Position numbers and translations under genes: made by a program. Below, piece by piece: positions 7,933 through 17,279 of a DNA stretch of 64,000 nucleotides. The DNA is from Flavobacterium sp. CFS9 (GTDB taxonomy: Bacteria; Bacteroidota; Bacteroidia; Flavobacteriales; Flavobacteriaceae). Position 1 is the stretch's first letter. Each line of letters opens with the position of its first letter. Under the pieces are notes generated by a model. It was not told where the DNA came from, made no database searches, and saw only the letters and a list, made by a program, of their open reading frames with translations. The stretch spans positions 4,960,001 through 5,024,000 of the forward strand of contig NZ_AP031573.1 of assembly GCF_041154745.1 (NCBI RefSeq). Reading direction: 5' to 3'.

Positions 7933-10900
7933 ATGAATTTAATACGTTTTGCCTTGCGCAAGCCCATCTCTATTATGGTGATGGTGCTGGGGCTTTTATT
8001 CTTCGGGATTAAAGCTTCAAAAGAAATAAAGGTCGACATCTTACCTGATATGAATCTTCCTGTGGTATACATTGCCCATTCCTTTAATGGCTATACCCCT
8101 CAGCAAATGGAAGGTTACTTTACAAAAATGTATGTGAATATGATGCTGTTTACAAGCGGTATCGAAAGCATTGAAACCAAAAACACTCAAGGACTTACCT
8201 TAATGAAAATTAATTTTTATGAAGGTACAGACATGGGGCAGGCTATCGCCGAAATCAATGCCCTTTCGAATCGTTCACAGGTATTTTTACCACCGGGAGC
8301 TCCACCTCCGTTTATCATTCGTTTTGATGCTTCCTCCCAGCCTGTTGGTCAGCTGGTCTTTAAAAGTAAAACCAAAACCAACAACGAGCTACAGGATATC
8401 GCCAACTTTACGGCGCGTCCGTTCCTTATTAAAATACCCGGTTTAACAACTGCTCCGCCATTTGGAGGAAGTCCGAGAACCATCGAAATAAATATCGATC
8501 CGAATAAACTGCGAACACATCAGTTGACTCCTGAACAGATTGTAGAATCGATTAGCCGAAATAACATTACATCGCCTTCGGGTAATATTTATGTGAATGA
8601 TATCAATTATCTGACACCTACCAACAATACCATCAAAGAGGTGTCTGATTTTGGAAACATTCCTATTTTTAAAAACGGAGTCGATAATGTCTACATCCGA
8701 GATGTGGCTACTGTAAAAGACGGTGCCGATATTACTACCGGTTATGCGCTTATTAACGGTACGAGATCGGTATACATTAACATTGCAAAATCCGGTAATG
8801 CTTCTACCTGGGATGTGGTAAAGAATCTTAAAAAAGCGATTCCTACTATTCAGAAGAATTTACCGGACGACGTAACCATTTCATACGAATTCGATCAGTC
8901 TGTCTATGTAATCAATGCTGTAAAAAGTTTAATTACAGAAGGTGTTTTAGGAGCAATGTTAACGGGATTGATGGTACTTTTATTTTTAGGTGACCGAAGA
9001 GCCGCTTTAATCGTAGTGCTAACCATTCCGATTTCTATTATTTCAGGAGTATTATTCCTTAAATTATTTGGACAAAGTATCAACATCATGTCCTTATCCG
9101 GACTGGCATTGGCTATCGGAATTTTGGTGGATGAGAGTACCGTTACGATCGAGAATATTCACCAGCATTTAGCGATGGGCAAAACGAAAGCCAAAGCCAT
9201 TTTAGATGCTTGTAAAGAAATTGCATTTCCAAAACTATTGATTCTGCTGTGTATTCTTGCGGTTTTTGCACCTGCCTTCATGATGACCGGAATTCCCGGA
9301 TCATTGTTCATGCCTTTGGCTCTGGCAATTGGTTTTTCTATGTTACTGTCTTTTATACTGTCACAAACGTTTGTTCCGGTAATGGCCAACTGGTTAATGA
9401 AAAACAAAGAAAACCACGATCATACGGAAGACAAATTCGACGGATTCAAAAATCGTTTTGTACAGTTTTTACAATCGATCATGGGCAAACGCAAGCCTAT
9501 TTTAATTATCAGCTTTGTTCTCGTAGCAGTTGGTGCATTTTTAATGTACAGCAGTACCGGTAAAGACGTATTGCCTACTGTAAATTCAAGTCAGTTTCAA
9601 GTGCGCATTAAAGCGCCTGAAGGTACCCGTATCGAAAAAACAGAGCTTAAAATAAAACAGGTTCTGGGTGAACTGGAAACTCTTATTGGTAAAGATCATA
9701 TTGCCATATCATCGGTATTTATTGGTCAGCACCCCTCCTCTTTTGCCGTGAGTCCCATTTATTTGTACAATGCAGGTCCGCACGAAGCTTTGATGCAGAT
9801 TGCACTGAAAGATTTTGACGGAAACACCAATGAGCTGAAAGAGATCATCCGCAAACACATGAAGGAAAAGATGCCTGAATTGCACTTCTCTTTCGAGCCT
9901 ATCGAACTTACAGAGAAGATCCTGAGTCAGGGAACGAATACTCCGATTGAAATTCGCTTTTCGGGAATGATGAAAAAGATGAACGTCATGTATGCCAACA
10001 AGCTTTTGGCTAAGCTAAAAGAAATCGATTATTTAAGAGATCAGCAAATTCCGCAATCTTTAAACTATCCGGCTTACGAAATCAATATTGACCGAGTAAG
10101 AGCGGCTCAGCTGGGCATCGACGCACAGGACATCGCGCGTTCTTTGGTTCCTGTAACAGCCTCTTCCCGTTACACCAGCAAGAACATGTGGGTTGGCGGA
10201 ATGATGGGAATTGCTTACGATGTACAGGTACAAACACCGCAAAACATTCTAAACAGCAGAGACGAGCTGATGAATGTCCCATTAGGAAAAAACTCCGATC
10301 GACCTGTGCTGGGCGATGTGGCAACCATTACGCCTACAAAGGTAGTGGGTGAAAGTTACAATTTGGGAACGATGGGTTACACACCCGTCACAGCAAACAT
10401 TCATAATAGTGATTTAGGACGCGCACAAAAAGACGTACAGGCTGCTATCAATTCTCTTGGTGAACTACCAAAAGGAGTCAACATACAGGTATCCGGAATG
10501 GTTCCGGTATTGGAAGAAACTATGAATAGTCTGGCCACAGGGTTACTAATTGCAGTAATTGTTATTTTCTTAATGCTGACGGCAAACTTCCAATCGTTTA
10601 AAGTGTCCTTAGTGATTCTGACTACTGTTCCTTTTGTAATTCTGGGCTCTTTGATTTTAATGAAGCTTACCGGTTCTACCCTGAATTTACAGTCTTATAT
10701 GGGAATTATTATGTCTGTCGGAGTTTCTATTGCGAATGCCGTTTTGCTGATTAGTAATGCTGAGTCTCTGCGTTTAGAAAGTGGTGATGCCCTTAGTTCG
10801 GCTATTCAGGCTGCAAGTTTGCGTATACGCCCGATCATAATGACCACACTGGCTATGATTGCAGGTATGCTTCCAATGGCTATCGGACACGGAGAAGGCG

Positions 10901-11079
10901 GTGATCAGGTGGCACCATTAGGAAGAGCTGTAATTGGCGGATTAATCGCGTCTTCGTTTAGTGTATTGATCCTCTTACCACTGGTATTTGTGTGGATTCA
11001 AAACAAAACTACTACCCAATCACCGTCCTTAGATCCTGAAGACGAAAACAGCATTCATTATATAACGTTAGAAAAATAA
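7933..11079 (+). CDS. RND efflux transporter permease (AcrB/CusA superfamily)
   Basis: This 1048-residue proton-driven inner-membrane pump extrudes substrate through the adaptor and TolC partner. The N-terminal helix (ISIMVMVLGLLFFGIKASKE) and the VDILPDMNLPVVYI motif are diagnostic. Both porter/TM halves are present: a TM cluster at about 340-500 with SLSGLALAIGILVDESTVTIENI in TM4, and a second at 870-1030 with SYMGIIMSVGVSIANAVLLI. The TM4 relay reads GILVDEST rather than the GAMVDAA usual for heavy-metal CusA/CzcA pumps or the DD pair of drug pumps, so specificity is not settled by motif. Context (Cys-rich proteins, CopA, HMA protein) favours metal export. It lies 10 bp after the TolC gene and 3 bp before the adaptor gene. 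Confidence 0.93.
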   Translation: MNLIRFALRKPISIMVMVLGLLFFGIKASKEIKVDILPDMNLPVVYIAHSFNGYTPQQMEGYFTKMYVNMMLFTSGIESIETKNTQGLTLMKINFYEGTDMGQAIAEINALSNRSQVFLPPGAPPPFIIRFDASSQPVGQLVFKSKTKTNNELQDIANFTARPFLIKIPGLTTAPPFGGSPRTIEINIDPNKLRTHQLTPEQIVESISRNNITSPSGNIYVNDINYLTPTNNTIKEVSDFGNIPIFKNGVDNVYIRDVATVKDGADITTGYALINGTRSVYINIAKSGNASTWDVVKNLKKAIPTIQKNLPDDVTISYEFDQSVYVINAVKSLITEGVLGAMLTGLMVLLFLGDRRAALIVVLTIPISIISGVLFLKLFGQSINIMSLSGLALAIGILVDESTVTIENIHQHLAMGKTKAKAILDACKEIAFPKLLILLCILAVFAPAFMMTGIPGSLFMPLALAIGFSMLLSFILSQTFVPVMANWLMKNKENHDHTEDKFDGFKNRFVQFLQSIMGKRKPILIISFVLVAVGAFLMYSSTGKDVLPTVNSSQFQVRIKAPEGTRIEKTELKIKQVLGELETLIGKDHIAISSVFIGQHPSSFAVSPIYLYNAGPHEALMQIALKDFDGNTNELKEIIRKHMKEKMPELHFSFEPIELTEKILSQGTNTPIEIRFSGMMKKMNVMYANKLLAKLKEIDYLRDQQIPQSLNYPAYEINIDRVRAAQLGIDAQDIARSLVPVTASSRYTSKNMWVGGMMGIAYDVQVQTPQNILNSRDELMNVPLGKNSDRPVLGDVATITPTKVVGESYNLGTMGYTPVTANIHNSDLGRAQKDVQAAINSLGELPKGVNIQVSGMVPVLEETMNSLATGLLIAVIVIFLMLTANFQSFKVSLVILTTVPFVILGSLILMKLTGSTLNLQSYMGIIMSVGVSIANAVLLISNAESLRLESGDALSSAIQAASLRIRPIIMTTLAMIAGMLPMAIGHGEGGDQVAPLGRAVIGGLIASSFSVLILLPLVFVWIQNKTTTQSPSLDPEDENSIHYITLEK

Positions 11080-11082
11080 ACC

Positions 11083-12171
11083 ATGAAATTAGTCTATTAT
11101 ATCCTTATCGGAATTGCATTTGCATCTTGTAATTCAGAAAACAAAAAAGAAGAAAAACCGGCAGCGATGCCCATGATGATGATGCAGAATTTTGAAACAG
11201 TTTCGCTGAAAAAGAGTAATCCGTTGGTTCCTCTGAAACTTGCCGGAGAATTGGTTTCCGACAAAGAAACGGCGATTTATGCCAAAGTAAACAGCTACGT
11301 AAAAAAGCTGTATGTCGACATTGGTTCTCCGGTAACAACGGGGCAAGTCATTATGGTTCTGGAGGCTCCCGAAATTCAGGCACAGCTGGCGGCAGCAAAA
11401 TCCAAATGGAAAGCACAGGAAGCGATCTACATTGCTACAAAATCGAATTATGACCGCATGTTTAAAGCCAATGAAACTAAAGGTGCTATTGCGAAAGACG
11501 CGTTAGACCAGATCACAGCCAGAAAACTATCCGATCAGTCACAATTGGAAGCTGCAAAATCGGCGTATCAGGAAATACAAGCCATGAATGATTATCTGAT
11601 CATACGAGCGCCTTTTAACGGTATTGTTGCTGAAAGAAATGTAGATCCGGGCTCTTATGTCGGGCCAATGGGTAAAGGTTCCGACAAGCCTTTACTGGTA
11701 CTTCAGGACAATAAAAAACTGCGTGTTTCACTTTCTATTCCGGAAGCGAATACTCCTTATTTAAACTTAGGTGATTCGATACATTTTAAGGTTACTTCGC
11801 TTCCGCAGAAGAAATATATGGCTAAAATTTCGCGTAAATCGGGAGTGTTAGATTTCAAATTACGCTCTGAACGCATCGAAGCCGATATTATGAAAATACA
11901 TCCCGAACTAAAACCCCTGATGGTGGTGGAAGCGATGCTTTCGCTGCAAGCTAATGAAGCTACCTTTTTTATTCCCAAAACAGCTTTGGTAGAAAGTAAT
12001 ATGGGGATGTATGTCATTCAGGTAATCGAAGGGAAAACCAAAAACATTCCTGTTGCTAAGGGACGCGCACTGATGGATCAGATTGAAGTTTTTGGTGCAC
12101 TAAAGGAAGGTGACAACATTTTAATGAAAGCCACCGAAGAAATAACAGAAGGAACAAAAATTAAAAAATAG
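11083..12171 (+). CDS. RND efflux periplasmic adaptor (membrane fusion protein), lipoprotein
   Basis: This 362-residue protein has a lipobox near residues 13-16 (AFASC), so it should be anchored to the inner membrane facing the periplasm. A Met-rich run (MPMMMMQNF, about 29-37) follows the anchor and could bind Cu(I). Biotinyl-lipoyl halves occur at about 60-95 (VKKLYVDIGSPVTTGQVIMVLEAPE) and 170-190 (IRAPFNGIVAERNVDPGSYV), flanking a short alpha-hairpin. A beta-barrel and membrane-proximal domain fill the C-terminus. It links the RND pump to TolC and is encoded 3 bp after the pump. The Met run supports a copper/silver role. Confidence 0.9.
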   Translation: MKLVYYILIGIAFASCNSENKKEEKPAAMPMMMMQNFETVSLKKSNPLVPLKLAGELVSDKETAIYAKVNSYVKKLYVDIGSPVTTGQVIMVLEAPEIQAQLAAAKSKWKAQEAIYIATKSNYDRMFKANETKGAIAKDALDQITARKLSDQSQLEAAKSAYQEIQAMNDYLIIRAPFNGIVAERNVDPGSYVGPMGKGSDKPLLVLQDNKKLRVSLSIPEANTPYLNLGDSIHFKVTSLPQKKYMAKISRKSGVLDFKLRSERIEADIMKIHPELKPLMVVEAMLSLQANEATFFIPKTALVESNMGMYVIQVIEGKTKNIPVAKGRALMDQIEVFGALKEGDNILMKATEEITEGTKIKK

Positions 12172-12175
12172 AATC

Positions 12176-12610
12176 ATGAGAACACTTGCCCGCTATTTCC
12201 TAATTGCTGCAATGGCAGTAGTGATGATCTCCTGTAAAGATCAGAAAAACAAACCGCAAAATGAAGTTCCGGTCCAACAGGAATTAACCGTGAAAGATAC
12301 TACTGCAATTTCAAAAGGAACTCCTGTACCCAATGATGAAGTCTGCATGGTAAATGATCTGCACATGGGGAAAAAACAAATTGAAGTTCCGTTCGACGGA
12401 AAAATGTACTACGGCTGCTGCAACATGTGTGTAGAACGCATTCCAAACGATAAAAACGTTCGCCAGGCAACTGATCCGCATACCGGAGTAAAAGTTGATA
12501 AAGCTTCGGCTTACATCATTTCGCTGAACCAACAGGGCAATGTAGCGTATTTTGAATCGGAAGAGAATTATCAGAATTTCATTCAGGCGAACAAAGAATT
12601 GAAAAAATAA
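12176..12610 (+). CDS. Cys-rich lipoprotein of the metal-efflux operon, TRASH/YHS-like
   Basis: This 144-residue lipoprotein has signal and lipobox MAVVMISC (Cys at about residue 21). After a flexible Lys/Gln/Pro linker, residues 58-90 contain VCMVNDLHMGKKQIEVPF and YYGCCNMCVERIP: one Cys, about 30 residues, then a CCxxC cluster, like TRASH/YHS treble-clef metal-binding modules. The C-terminal AYFESEENYQNFIQ also resembles the end of YHS/NosL-type domains. It is the last gene of the efflux operon, 4 bp after the adaptor and before a strong terminator. A role in delivering or sensing periplasmic Cu/Ag is inferred. Confidence 0.7.
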   Translation: MRTLARYFLIAAMAVVMISCKDQKNKPQNEVPVQQELTVKDTTAISKGTPVPNDEVCMVNDLHMGKKQIEVPFDGKMYYGCCNMCVERIPNDKNVRQATDPHTGVKVDKASAYIISLNQQGNVAYFESEENYQNFIQANKELKK

Positions 12611-12651
12611 TACCTGAAAAACGAATTCACTTTTCGAGTGAACATATCCAG

Positions 12652-12692
12652 AGGGCTGTCCGAATTATCTTCGGACAGCCCTTGTTTTTTTT
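12652..12692 (+). terminator. Strong rho-independent terminator of the RND efflux operon
   Basis: A perfect 13-bp stem (AGGGCTGTCCGAA and its complement) with a 5-nt loop is followed by a T-rich tract at 12683-12692. It starts about 40 bp after the last operon gene. Confidence 0.9.
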
Positions 12693-12925
12693 AACTAAAA
12701 ATTGCTTAACTATTTCTTTTAAAAATTAATATAACTCCTTTCAGAATTAAATCTTACAATTCATTTTTTATTAGTAGTTTTTAAACCAATAAAATAATAG
12801 AAAACAAATTATTACTAATTATCATCTTAACTATTAATTTAATACAAATAAAGCCTCCACATAATAGCCTTTAAATTCTTTTACCTAAAGTGTTACTTTC
12901 AAAATAAATAATGCCTGCTACAAAA

Positions 12926-12958
12926 GAAATAAGCCCGATAAAACATCGGGCTTATTTC
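12926..12958 (-). terminator. Rho-independent terminator after the CopZ-like gene
   Basis: A perfect 14-bp stem (GAAATAAGCCCGAT) with an AAAAC loop lies about 58 bp downstream of the minus-strand HMA gene. The minus-strand flank is T-rich (CTTTTG). The 235 bp between this and the preceding terminator are AT-rich, with no feature I can see. Confidence 0.7.
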
Positions 12959-13015
12959 AAATTCTGTAACGATAAGCATTAACTTTTCGGTTCTAAAACC
13001 TGAAGTTTATAAAAA

Positions 13016-13237
13016 TTAAATATCTAAAGGTTCTGCTTTAAAACCTTTTGCTTTAACAATAGCTATTATTTCTTCGGCAGTAGCACCATCCGATTGAACG
13101 GTAAGTATTTTATCTGCATTGGTGGTGTCTACATTCCATTCACATATCCCTGCTGCATTGTCCAGATCTGCTTGTACTTTAGAAACACATCCACCGCAGT
13201 TAAGGTTGGTTTTAAATTGAAAATCTTTCTTTTCCAT
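13016..13237 (-). CDS. Heavy-metal-associated (HMA) domain protein, CopZ-like copper chaperone
   Basis: This 73-residue cytosolic protein is a single ferredoxin-like HMA domain. NCGGC at residues 13-17 is the Cys-x-x-Cys Cu(I) site; the family more often has MTCxxC, so the preceding residue is unusual. The betaalphabeta order is visible: FKTNLNCGGCVSKVQADL, then WNVDT and KILTVQSDG, then TAEEIIAIVKAKGFKAEPL. It lies between the efflux operon and the CopA ATPase, and probably passes copper to one of them. It is transcribed separately from copA: a 430-bp gap and copA's own terminator lie between. Confidence 0.85.
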   Translation of the reverse strand: MEKKDFQFKTNLNCGGCVSKVQADLDNAAGICEWNVDTTNADKILTVQSDGATAEEIIAIVKAKGFKAEPLDI

Positions 13238-13614
13238 TATATTGATGTTTTAATTGTTATTTTATACTACAAATTTCCGTCAATTTAACCGCAATCATCA
13301 TACACTATTCTGTATTAGATTTATGAAATTTACTGATTACAGTATCTTATTTTAATTTAAGCTGTTAGTTGGCAGGTATTAAAAAAACAAAGGGCAGGTG
13401 TAGTAAATTTGTTAAAAACGGTACACGGATTAAACTGATTCACCAGGCGAAAACGCTGATCAAAACGGATTTTTTTATTTACGGGCGTGAAAATTGCTAT
13501 TGTCCCTTCAGGGCAATATTTACTTTAATTTAACTCATACATAGTGCTTCGCACTATGCTGATGCTTTGGCTCTTTCAGAACAAAACTCCTCATAATACT
13601 TTATAAACAAAAAA
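13238..13614. other. Intergenic region with two small hairpins
   Basis: No gene is visible. Perfect small hairpins occur at 13498-13517 (ATTGTCCC-type arms around TTCA) and 13540-13558 (CATAGTGC, loop TTC). Neither has a T tract, so neither looks like a terminator. The part nearest 13237 should contain the promoter of the HMA gene. Confidence 0.4.
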
Positions 13615-13646
13615 AACGGCAGCCCAAAATTTTTGGAACTGCCGTT
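13615..13646 (-). terminator. Rho-independent terminator of copA
   Basis: AACGGCAG/CTGCCGTT arms enclose an inner CCAAAA/TTTTGG pairing. On the minus strand they are followed by a run of about nine T residues. It lies 20 bp after the copA stop. Confidence 0.85.
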
Positions 13647-13666
13647 GGACAAACGCATCAAGAGTT

Positions 13667-16087
13667 TTACTTTTTCCATTTCAGACGTAAGCTGTTGCTC
13701 ACGACACTCACACTGCTCAAAGCCATAGCAGCACCTGCAATCATAGGGTTTAACAAAAATCCATTTATCGGATAAAGTACACCTGCAGCAAGCGGAATAC
13801 CGATTAGATTGTAAATAAATGCCCAAAACAAGTTCTGTTTGATTGTTGTAACTGTTTGTTTAGACAGACGAATCGCCTGTGGTATTTTGGTCAGATCAGA
13901 TGAGATAATGGTCATTTTTGCTACGTCCATTGCGATATCACTTCCTTTACCCATTGCGATACTGACATCGGCAGTGGCCAGAGCTGTACTGTCATTGATA
14001 CCATCACCCACCATCGCTACTGTTTTACCTTGCTGCTGTAGTTCTTTTATAAAATCGGCTTTGTGCTGTGGCAGAACTTCTGCTTTATAATGTTTGATTC
14101 CCGTTTGTGCCGCAATCGCTTTTGCAGTCGCTTCGTTATCTCCCGTCAGCATATACAGTTCAATATTCATCTCCTGCAATTCTTTGATCGCCTGAACCGA
14201 TGTCTCTTTGATTTTGTCGGATATGGCAATAACTGAAAGTGCCTGTTTGCTATTGGTAAACCAAATCACTGTTTTGGATTCCTTACCCCATTCTTCTGCC
14301 TGAATCAATAGTGATTCTGCAATGACAATGCTATTTTCTGCCAGTAGCTTTTTGTTTCCCACATAATAGGTTTCATTCTCATAAACCGCTTTTGCACCTT
14401 TACCGGTAATACTGTCAAAATTGGATAAAACTACACTTGATACACCTTCCAGACTTTTCACTACCGCTTCTGCTAATGGATGTTCTGATTGTTTTTCGAT
14501 ACTTAACAGGATATCTTTGGTAGTATCTACGTCTTTTAACCATTTTATACCGGTCACTTGTGGCCTTCCTTCGGTAATGGTTCCCGTTTTATCGAGTACA
14601 ATAGCCGTTACTTTTCTGGCCAGTTCTAAACTTTCAGCATCTTTGATTAAGATTCCGTTCTCGGCACCTTTACCTACACCTACCATAATGGCAGTTGGCG
14701 TAGCAAGACCCAAAGCACATGGACAGGCAATAACCAATACGGTAACCGCAGCCATCAATCCTTGTACAACTGCATTATCTCTGCCCAAAATCATCCAGGC
14801 AACGAATGTGAGAAGTGCAATACCGATCACAATCGGAACAAATATTCCTGCAATTTTATCGACCAATTTCTGCACCGGGGCTTTACTTCCCTGAGCATCC
14901 TGTACCATCTTAATAATTTGGGCCAGCATGGTTTCTTTACCTACTTTAACCGCTTTAAACTGAAAACTTCCTTTTTGATTGATGGTTCCGGCAAATACCT
15001 TTTCGTTTTCTTTTTTCAGTACAGGAACCGGTTCGCCGCTTAACATACTTTCGTCTACATAAGAATGCCCCGAGATAACCATACCGTCAACGGCAATCTT
15101 CTCACCCGGCTTTACCAAAATAACAGCGTCTACATTTACCTCTTCAATAGCCACCTGCTTTTCTGTCCCGTCAGGTTGAATAACTACCACCGTTTTAGGC
15201 TGAAGTCCCATTAGTTTTTTAATCGCCGATGACGTATTTCCTTTTGCTTTTTCTTCTAATAATTTACCCAGCAGAATAAACGCAATCACTACAGCCGCCG
15301 CTTCAAAGTACACGTGTGCATGCAATCCGCGCTCGTGCCAGAAATCCATAAATAACATATTAAAAACGCTAAACAAGTAAGCAATTCCGGTACTTAAAGC
15401 TACCAGCGTATCCATATTGGCCGAACGATGTTTGGCCTGTTTCCATGCATTTACAAAGAAGTCTTTCCCCAACCAAAGAATTACCGGCGTTGAGAAAAGC
15501 CACATGATCTCATTGGCATAAGGAATATTCATGAAGAACATCCCTATCACCACCACAGGCAATGACAACAGCACAGCCCAGATGGTTTTATTTTTTAATT
15601 TTCTGAAATTTTCTGCATGAATAGTCTCTAAAGACTCTTGTTGTTTCGCTTCATCCAAAATAAGCAAGTCGTAACCAACACCCTGAACCGCTTTTTGCAA
15701 TTTAGAAGCATCTGTAAGGTTCGGAAGATATTCAACAGTAAGGTTTCCTGTGGCAAAGTTCACCGAAGCATCCACTACTCCCAGTTCATAGGTTACAATA
15801 CTTTCTGCACTGCTGGCACAAGAGGCACAGGTCATTCCCAGAACCGGGAACGTATTTTTTACGGTTGGCACACCATATCCCAGGTCTTTAATGGCTTTCA
15901 CCGCATTACCAACAGTTTCGTTACCTTTAACCGTTATAGCAGCCCTGCGGTTGTTAACTTCTACCTTGTGGGTTTCAATTCCTTTAACCTCTGCTAATCC
16001 TTTCTCTACGATTAAGGCACAGTGCTCGCTATTTACATCTTCTAACGGAATGTAGATTGTTTCCTTATTATTATCAATTGTTCCCAT
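13667..16087 (-). CDS. copA: Copper-translocating P-type ATPase (CopA type, P1B)
   Basis: This 806-residue inner-membrane ATPase exports Cu(I) from the cytosol. Residues 80-145 form an HMA domain with GMTCASC (84-90). Residues 8-72 have the same fold pattern but read SEHC where CxxC is expected, so the first HMA domain is degenerate. Then come eight TM helices, the actuator SGEP (350-353), the CPC transport motif (ACPCALGLATPTAI, Cys455/Cys457), the phosphorylated Asp in DKTGTITEG (Asp499), the P1B-specific SEHPLAEAV and hinge GDGINDSTAL. All are intact. CPC plus the neighbouring CopZ-like and CxxC regulator genes make Cu(I) the likely substrate. The gene has its own terminator, and a short palindrome lies just upstream of the start. 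Confidence 0.95.
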   Translation of the reverse strand: MGTIDNNKETIYIPLEDVNSEHCALIVEKGLAEVKGIETHKVEVNNRRAAITVKGNETVGNAVKAIKDLGYGVPTVKNTFPVLGMTCASCASSAESIVTYELGVVDASVNFATGNLTVEYLPNLTDASKLQKAVQGVGYDLLILDEAKQQESLETIHAENFRKLKNKTIWAVLLSLPVVVIGMFFMNIPYANEIMWLFSTPVILWLGKDFFVNAWKQAKHRSANMDTLVALSTGIAYLFSVFNMLFMDFWHERGLHAHVYFEAAAVVIAFILLGKLLEEKAKGNTSSAIKKLMGLQPKTVVVIQPDGTEKQVAIEEVNVDAVILVKPGEKIAVDGMVISGHSYVDESMLSGEPVPVLKKENEKVFAGTINQKGSFQFKAVKVGKETMLAQIIKMVQDAQGSKAPVQKLVDKIAGIFVPIVIGIALLTFVAWMILGRDNAVVQGLMAAVTVLVIACPCALGLATPTAIMVGVGKGAENGILIKDAESLELARKVTAIVLDKTGTITEGRPQVTGIKWLKDVDTTKDILLSIEKQSEHPLAEAVVKSLEGVSSVVLSNFDSITGKGAKAVYENETYYVGNKKLLAENSIVIAESLLIQAEEWGKESKTVIWFTNSKQALSVIAISDKIKETSVQAIKELQEMNIELYMLTGDNEATAKAIAAQTGIKHYKAEVLPQHKADFIKELQQQGKTVAMVGDGINDSTALATADVSIAMGKGSDIAMDVAKMTIISSDLTKIPQAIRLSKQTVTTIKQNLFWAFIYNLIGIPLAAGVLYPINGFLLNPMIAGAAMALSSVSVVSNSLRLKWKK

Positions 16088-16107
16088 AATTCAGTTGTTC
16101 TTTTATA

Positions 16108-16124
16108 CTTGCAAAGTTGGCAAG
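16108..16124. promoter_or_regulatory. Short palindrome upstream of copA (candidate operator)
   Basis: CTTGC-(7 bp)-GCAAG is an inverted repeat centred about 29 bp before the copA start. It lies in the position expected for a copper-responsive regulator site. The AraC-type regulator encoded just upstream is the obvious candidate. The pairing is seen; binding is inferred. Confidence 0.35.
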
Positions 16125-16171
16125 AATACCAATGAATTTTATTGTGGAATTATGGATTTGATTTGTAATAT

Positions 16172-16738
16172 TTACTTCACCTCATCCAAAGGCTTTCTTT
16201 TTTCAGCCCGAATTTGCTTGAAATAACTTGGAGTCAAGCCGGTTACTTTTTTAAACTGATTGCTCAGATAAGCAACACTGGAATAGTTCAGGCGTAAAGC
16301 GATCTCGCTAAGTGACAACTCATCGTACACCAAAAGTTCTTTTATTTTTTCAATTTTTTGCGCGATAAAATACTTTTCTATCGTAGTCCCTTCCACTTCA
16401 GAAAATAAATTGGAAAGGTAATTATAGTCGTGGTTGATCTTTTCGCTAAGGATATCGGACAGATTGTTCTTGGTATCGTTATCCTGATGATGGACCAAAT
16501 CAATAATGATGTTTTTTATCTTTTCGATGATTCTGCTTTTTTTATCGTCGATCACTTCAAATCCAAGAGGAACCAATTCCTGCTCCAGTAAAGTTCTTTC
16601 TGCAGCACTCAATTCTTTTGCCAGTGTAACTTCGCCAAGCTTGATATTGGTAAATTCAAGGTCCAATTTTTCAAGTTCGTTCTGAACCACCATGATACAG
16701 CGGTTGCAAACCATATTTTTAACGAATAATGTACTCAT
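16172..16738 (-). CDS. AraC-family regulator with N-terminal HMA-like CxxC domain
   Basis: This 188-residue protein combines an unusual sensor with an AraC DNA-binding domain. Residues 1-65 start VKNMVCNRCIMVV, with Cys11-x-x-Cys14 placed as in HMA domains, and continue with a betaalphabetabetaalphabeta-like pattern ending PLGFEVIDD. Residues about 95-180 contain the double HTH: ISEKINHDYNYLSNLFSE, then LSLSEIALRLNYSSVAYLSNQFKKVTGLTPSYFKQIR, which fits the AraC consensus well. It lies 84 bp upstream of copA on the same strand and faces the copper genes, so a copper-responsive activator is the natural reading. Length is short for AraC proteins because the usual cupin domain is replaced. Confidence 0.85.
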   Translation of the reverse strand: MSTLFVKNMVCNRCIMVVQNELEKLDLEFTNIKLGEVTLAKELSAAERTLLEQELVPLGFEVIDDKKSRIIEKIKNIIIDLVHHQDNDTKNNLSDILSEKINHDYNYLSNLFSEVEGTTIEKYFIAQKIEKIKELLVYDELSLSEIALRLNYSSVAYLSNQFKKVTGLTPSYFKQIRAEKRKPLDEVK

Positions 16739-17279
16739 ATCCCTATTTGATCTGATTTATTGATTCAAGATGTAGTCACAAATTTACCACTAAATTTCAA
16801 TTAATCCCCCATCAGCAGATTATTCAGAGGAAACAAAAAGTAATTAATTTCTTTTTTTAGTAAAGAAACTACAGCCAAAAAACAAGGGCTTCTTTTTCTG
16901 TTTTACTAAAATAAACAGGTGTTTTTACTTGTAAGCACTCGTGTTTTTATTTTTAATTTTATGTTATCATTTTACCATTACGCACTTAAACTGTAGCTTT
17001 AACCATTGACCTGACCATTATCAATAAAAATTATCTTTTAATACCAGCTGAAACCTGTTGCCCTTACCTTAAGTATGGGTAAAGCAAAGTATCCTTTATA
17101 CTCTGAAGAGATTGATTTAAAGATAAAAATCACACTCCAAAATAATTATTGATAACCCAAAAGAACTTTAGAATTTACTTTCTTTTTTAGCAAATTCAGA
17201 TCCCCAGCACAAGCCTTTTGCCAGTACAAAAAGGCTAGCTCGCCCAGAGTAACATAAACCAAAAAATAAACCAAAATCC
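16739..17279. other. Divergent intergenic region
   Basis: This stretch of about 540 bp separates the copper regulator from the plus-strand caspase cluster and must carry both promoters. On the minus strand TAAATTTG (16779-16786) fits the Bacteroidota -7 consensus TAnnTTTG about 40 bp from the regulator start, but no correctly spaced -33 TTTG is obvious. I see no gene, repeat or strong hairpin in the rest. Confidence 0.4.

Noticed and set aside
14421..14894. 157-codon plus-strand frame within copA
   Set aside because: It lies antisense to the ATPase core, has low-complexity Thr/Ala/Pro composition and no start context; it is a shadow of a well-supported gene.
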